Shown here one piece after another: positions 61,608 to 64,000 of a DNA stretch of 64,000 nt. The notes beneath the pieces were generated by a model, which saw only the letters and a list, made by a program, of their open reading frames with translations, did not search any database and had not been told where the DNA came from. The first letter of the stretch is position 1, and every line of letters starts with the position of its first letter. The position numbers were made by a program, and so were the translations under genes. The DNA is from Micromonospora marina (GTDB lineage Bacteria > Actinomycetota > Actinomycetes > Mycobacteriales > Micromonosporaceae): positions 1-64,000 of the forward strand of contig NZ_FMCV01000020.1 of assembly GCF_900091565.1 (NCBI RefSeq), read 5' to 3'.

Positions 61608-62753
61608 GTGGCCAGGGACTACTACGGCATTCTCGGCGTGAGCCGGGACGCCTCCGACGACGAGATCAAGCGCGCCTACCGCAAGCTGGCGCGGCAGTTC
61701 CACCCGGACGTCAATCCGGACCCGGAGGCCCAGGAGAAGTTCAAGGACATCAACGCCGCGTACGAGGTCCTCTCGGACGACCGGAAGCGGCAGATCGTCG
61801 ACCTCGGCGGCGACCCGCTCGCCCCGGGCGGCGGTGGCATGGGCGGTCCCGGGGGCCCGGGCGGCGCCGGTCCGTTCGTCGGCTTCCAGGACATCATGGA
61901 CGCGTTCTTCGGCGGCGCCGCCGGCGGCAGCCGTGGGCCGCGCCCGCGCACCCGCCCCGGCGCGGACGCGATCCTGCGCCTGGAACTGGACCTCAACGAG
62001 ACCGCGTTCGGCGTCGAGGCGCCGATCACCGTCGACACCGCAGTGCTCTGCACCACCTGCTCCGGCGCCGGCACCGCCGCCGGCACCCACCTGGCCACCT
62101 GCGAGGCGTGCGGCGGCCGGGGCGAGGTGCAGTCGGTGCAGCGGACGTTCCTCGGTCAGGTGGTCTCCGCCCGGCCGTGCACCGTCTGCCAGGGCTTCGG
62201 CACCACCATCCCGCACCCCTGCCCGACCTGCGCCGGTGACGGCCGGGTGCGCACCCGCCGTTCGCTGACCGTCAAGATCCCGGCCGGGGTCGAGGACGGC
62301 ATGCGGATCCGCCTGGCCCAGCAGGGTGAGGTCGGCCCGGGTGGCGGCACCGCCGGTGACCTCTACGTCGAGATCCACGAGCGGCCGCACGACGTCTACT
62401 CCCGCAAGGGCGACGACCTGCACTGCCGGGTGACGGTGCCGATGACCGCCGCCGCGCTCGGCACCCGGCTGACCATCAAGGCGCTCGACAGCGAGGAGGT
62501 GGTCGACGTCAAGCCCGGCACCCAGCCCGGCAGCACGCTGCGGCTGCGCGCCCGGGGCGTACCGCACCTGCGCGGCACCGGACGGGGCGACCTCTACGTG
62601 CACCTGGACGTGCGTACCCCGACCAAGCTCGACGCCGACCAGGAGCGGATGCTGCGCGACTTCGCCAAGACGCGCGGCGAGGAGGTCGCCGAGCTGACCA
62701 AGCAGGGCGGCTTCTTCTCCCGGATGCGCGACGCCTTCAACGGGCACGCCTGA
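61608..62753 (+). CDS. dnaJ: Chaperone protein DnaJ (DnaJ2)
   Basis: 381 residues. J domain with HPD (32-34), Gly-rich linker with FQDIMDAFFGG, four CxxCxGxG zinc repeats (CTTCSGAG, CEACGGRG, CTVCQGFG, CPTCAGDG) and the C-terminal substrate domain. Stimulates DnaK. The hrcA-linked copy is the DnaJ2 of actinomycetes. The start is GTG 61608 (family begins ARDYYG); an ATG 18 bases earlier (61590) is possible. Confidence 0.95.
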   Translation: MARDYYGILGVSRDASDDEIKRAYRKLARQFHPDVNPDPEAQEKFKDINAAYEVLSDDRKRQIVDLGGDPLAPGGGGMGGPGGPGGAGPFVGFQDIMDAFFGGAAGGSRGPRPRTRPGADAILRLELDLNETAFGVEAPITVDTAVLCTTCSGAGTAAGTHLATCEACGGRGEVQSVQRTFLGQVVSARPCTVCQGFGTTIPHPCPTCAGDGRVRTRRSLTVKIPAGVEDGMRIRLAQQGEVGPGGGTAGDLYVEIHERPHDVYSRKGDDLHCRVTVPMTAAALGTRLTIKALDSEEVVDVKPGTQPGSTLRLRARGVPHLRGTGRGDLYVHLDVRTPTKLDADQERMLRDFAKTRGEEVAELTKQGGFFSRMRDAFNGHA

Positions 62754-62754
62754 G

Positions 62755-63489
62755 GTGTCCGCGCCGCTGTTCCTGGTCGAAGCGCTGCCCACCGGTGACA
62801 CGCTGACGCTCGACGGCCCGGAGGGCCACCACGCGGCCACCGTGCAGCGGCTGCGCGTCGGCGAGGAACTGGTGCTCGCCGACGGCCGGGGCGGCACGGC
62901 CGCCGCCGTGGTCACCGCCGCCGGCCGCGGCACGCTCGACCTGCGGGTCACCAGCCGGGGGTACGCGGACGCGCCGGTGCCCCGGCTGGTCGTGGTGCAG
63001 GGCATCGCCAAGGGCGACCGGGGCGAACTCGCCGTGCAGGCGGTGACCGAGGTCGGCGTGGACGAGATCGTGCCCTGGGCGGCGTCCCGCTCGGTGGCGC
63101 AGTGGCGTGGCGAGCGGGGCGAACGCGCCCGGCAGAAGTGGGTGGCCACCGCCCGGGAGGCGGCCAAGCAGGCCCGCCGCCCGTGGCTGCCCGTGGTGGC
63201 CGGCGCGCCGGACGAGTCCACCGCCTCGGTGGCCCGCCGGATCGCCGGGTCGGCCGGCGCGTTCGTGCTGCACGAGGGCGCACAGGACCGGCTGACCACA
63301 GTCGACCTGCCGGCCGCCGGGGAGATCGTGCTGGTGGTCGGCCCGGAGGGCGGCATCGCCGACCACGAGCTGGCCACCTTCGCCGACGCCGGAGCCCGGA
63401 CGGTCCGCCTGGGCCCGTCGGTCCTGCGCACGTCGACGGCAGGAGTGGCCGCCCTGACAGTCCTGGCCACCCGCCTGACCCACTGGTAG
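62755..63489 (+). CDS. rsmE: 16S rRNA (uracil-1498-N3)-methyltransferase
   Basis: 244 residues. N-terminal PUA-like domain (GPEGHHAATVQRLRVGEELV) and SPOUT knot: VVVQGIAKGDRGELAVQAVT, VLVVGPEGGIADHELATFAD and VRLGPSVLRTSTAGVAALTV. Methylates U1498 of 16S rRNA. GTG one base after the dnaJ stop, so part of the operon. Confidence 0.95.
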   Translation: MSAPLFLVEALPTGDTLTLDGPEGHHAATVQRLRVGEELVLADGRGGTAAAVVTAAGRGTLDLRVTSRGYADAPVPRLVVVQGIAKGDRGELAVQAVTEVGVDEIVPWAASRSVAQWRGERGERARQKWVATAREAAKQARRPWLPVVAGAPDESTASVARRIAGSAGAFVLHEGAQDRLTTVDLPAAGEIVLVVGPEGGIADHELATFADAGARTVRLGPSVLRTSTAGVAALTVLATRLTHW

Positions 63490-63510
63490 CCCGCCGGCCC
63501 CTTCCGCGCT

Positions 63511-63578
63511 GATCTTGCAGTTTCGGCCCATGTTGTGCCGCTTTCGTGATGCTTGGCCGGGGCCGAGAATGCAAGATC
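63511..63578. repeat. GATC-bounded hairpin 4
   Basis: GATCTTGCAGTTTCGGCCC at 63511-63529 and GGGGCCGAGAATGCAAGATC at 63559-63578 form an imperfect inverted repeat between convergent rsmE and SDR genes. Confidence 0.8.
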
Positions 63579-63606
63579 GCCGGGAGTCAAGGGCGGGGAG
63601 CGGGGG

Positions 63607-64000
63607 TCAGGAGCGGAGGTAGGAAGCGCCGTTGAGGTCGATGATAGTTCCCGCCGCCCACTCGGCCTCGGGGCTCGCCAGCCAGTGCACCGCCGCGGCG
63701 ATCTCCTCCGGCCGGGCCACCCGGTGGAACGGGGACTGGGCACGTACCGCCTCGCCCCGCTCGCTCTTCAGGTGCTCGTTCGTCATGTCGGTCTCGACGA
63801 AGCCGGGCGCCACGCACGCCACAGCGATGCCGTACGGCGCCAGGGCCACCGCCAGCGACTGGGCCATCGCGTTCATCCCGGCCTTGCTGGCCCCGTACGC
63901 CGGGTTGGCCGGCTCGCCCCGGAACGCCCCACGGGACGACACGTTCACGATCCGGCCCCCGCGTTCGCGCATGTGCTGCGCGGCGCACCAGGCGGCGTTC
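63607..64000 (-). CDS. Short-chain dehydrogenase/reductase, partial
   Basis: At least 131 residues; the N-terminus lies beyond the window. INVSSRGAFRGEPANPAYGA contains the catalytic Ser region and Tyr-x-x-x-Lys (YGASK); then VACVAPGFVETDMT and the C-terminal GTIIDLNGASYLRS typical of FabG-like SDRs. Reduces a carbonyl with NAD(P)H; substrate unknown. The NAD-binding glycine motif is not visible because of the cut. Confidence 0.88.
   Translation of the reverse strand, partial: NAAWCAAQHMRERGGRIVNVSSRGAFRGEPANPAYGASKAGMNAMAQSLAVALAPYGIAVACVAPGFVETDMTNEHLKSERGEAVRAQSPFHRVARPEEIAAAVHWLASPEAEWAAGTIIDLNGASYLRS

Overview
The window is from a high-GC actinomycete chromosome. Strongly GC-biased third codon positions, GTG starts, many leaderless genes, a mycosin/WXG-like gene group, DUF397 and DUF4233 proteins and two families of intergenic hairpins all fit Micromonosporaceae, most likely Micromonospora or a close relative. 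The genus call is an inference; no search was run. Nearly all of it is core chromosome, with no phage, insertion sequence, CRISPR array or tRNA seen.

Layout. 1-340: end of an rRNA operon (23S 3' end, 5S). 647-14441: valS-folC-DUF4233, ndk, a Tat-exported PhoD phosphatase, ileS behind a T-box leader, an acyltransferase, and several small membrane or redox proteins. 14446-28937: a Pro-rich membrane protein, then a conserved block of radical SAM protein (TIGR03960 type), three type VII secretion-like genes (coiled-coil protein, WXG/PPE-like Gly-rich protein, mycosin), the DUF2344 partner of the radical SAM protein, RNase E/G, rplU, rpmA and obgE. 28997-37335: an accessory, stress-flavoured region (GNAT, DUF4383, three envelope/amphipathic proteins in one operon, a glycosyltransferase, an SRPBCC-alcohol dehydrogenase pair, a CYP152-type peroxygenase P450, an orphan DUF397 protein). 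At least three transcription units here have promoters resembling the general-stress sigma (SigB/SigF) consensus.

37402-52205: housekeeping again (pepN, nadD-rsfS-phosphatase, degV, a decayed short-chain dehydrogenase, comEA-comEC-holA, rpsT, a phosphotransferase, DUF4240, lepA). 52341-53303: a tandem duplication of a complete promoter-gene-terminator unit for a small GlsB/YeaQ-type membrane protein. 53404-56578: a sugar ABC importer (binding lipoprotein and two permeases, no ATPase) behind a palindromic operator. 56605-64000: a membrane-anchored lysozyme-like protein, an enoyl-CoA hydratase and hemW fired divergently from 19 bp, a DUF4870 protein, the CIRCE-hrcA-dnaJ-rsmE heat-shock operon, and a truncated short-chain dehydrogenase.

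Main non-coding observations: (1) about fifteen genes start 6-8 nt after a TANNNT-like -10 box and have no ribosome-binding site; (2) four different hairpins each begin and end with GATC; (3) three GGGCCC-cored hairpins lie on gene ends, two of them supplying the stop codon; (4) the DUF2344 gene seems to start with AUC. I did not find an undescribed multi-gene defence or biosynthetic system. The type VII-like trio and the stress-promoter group are the best candidates for unexplored biology.
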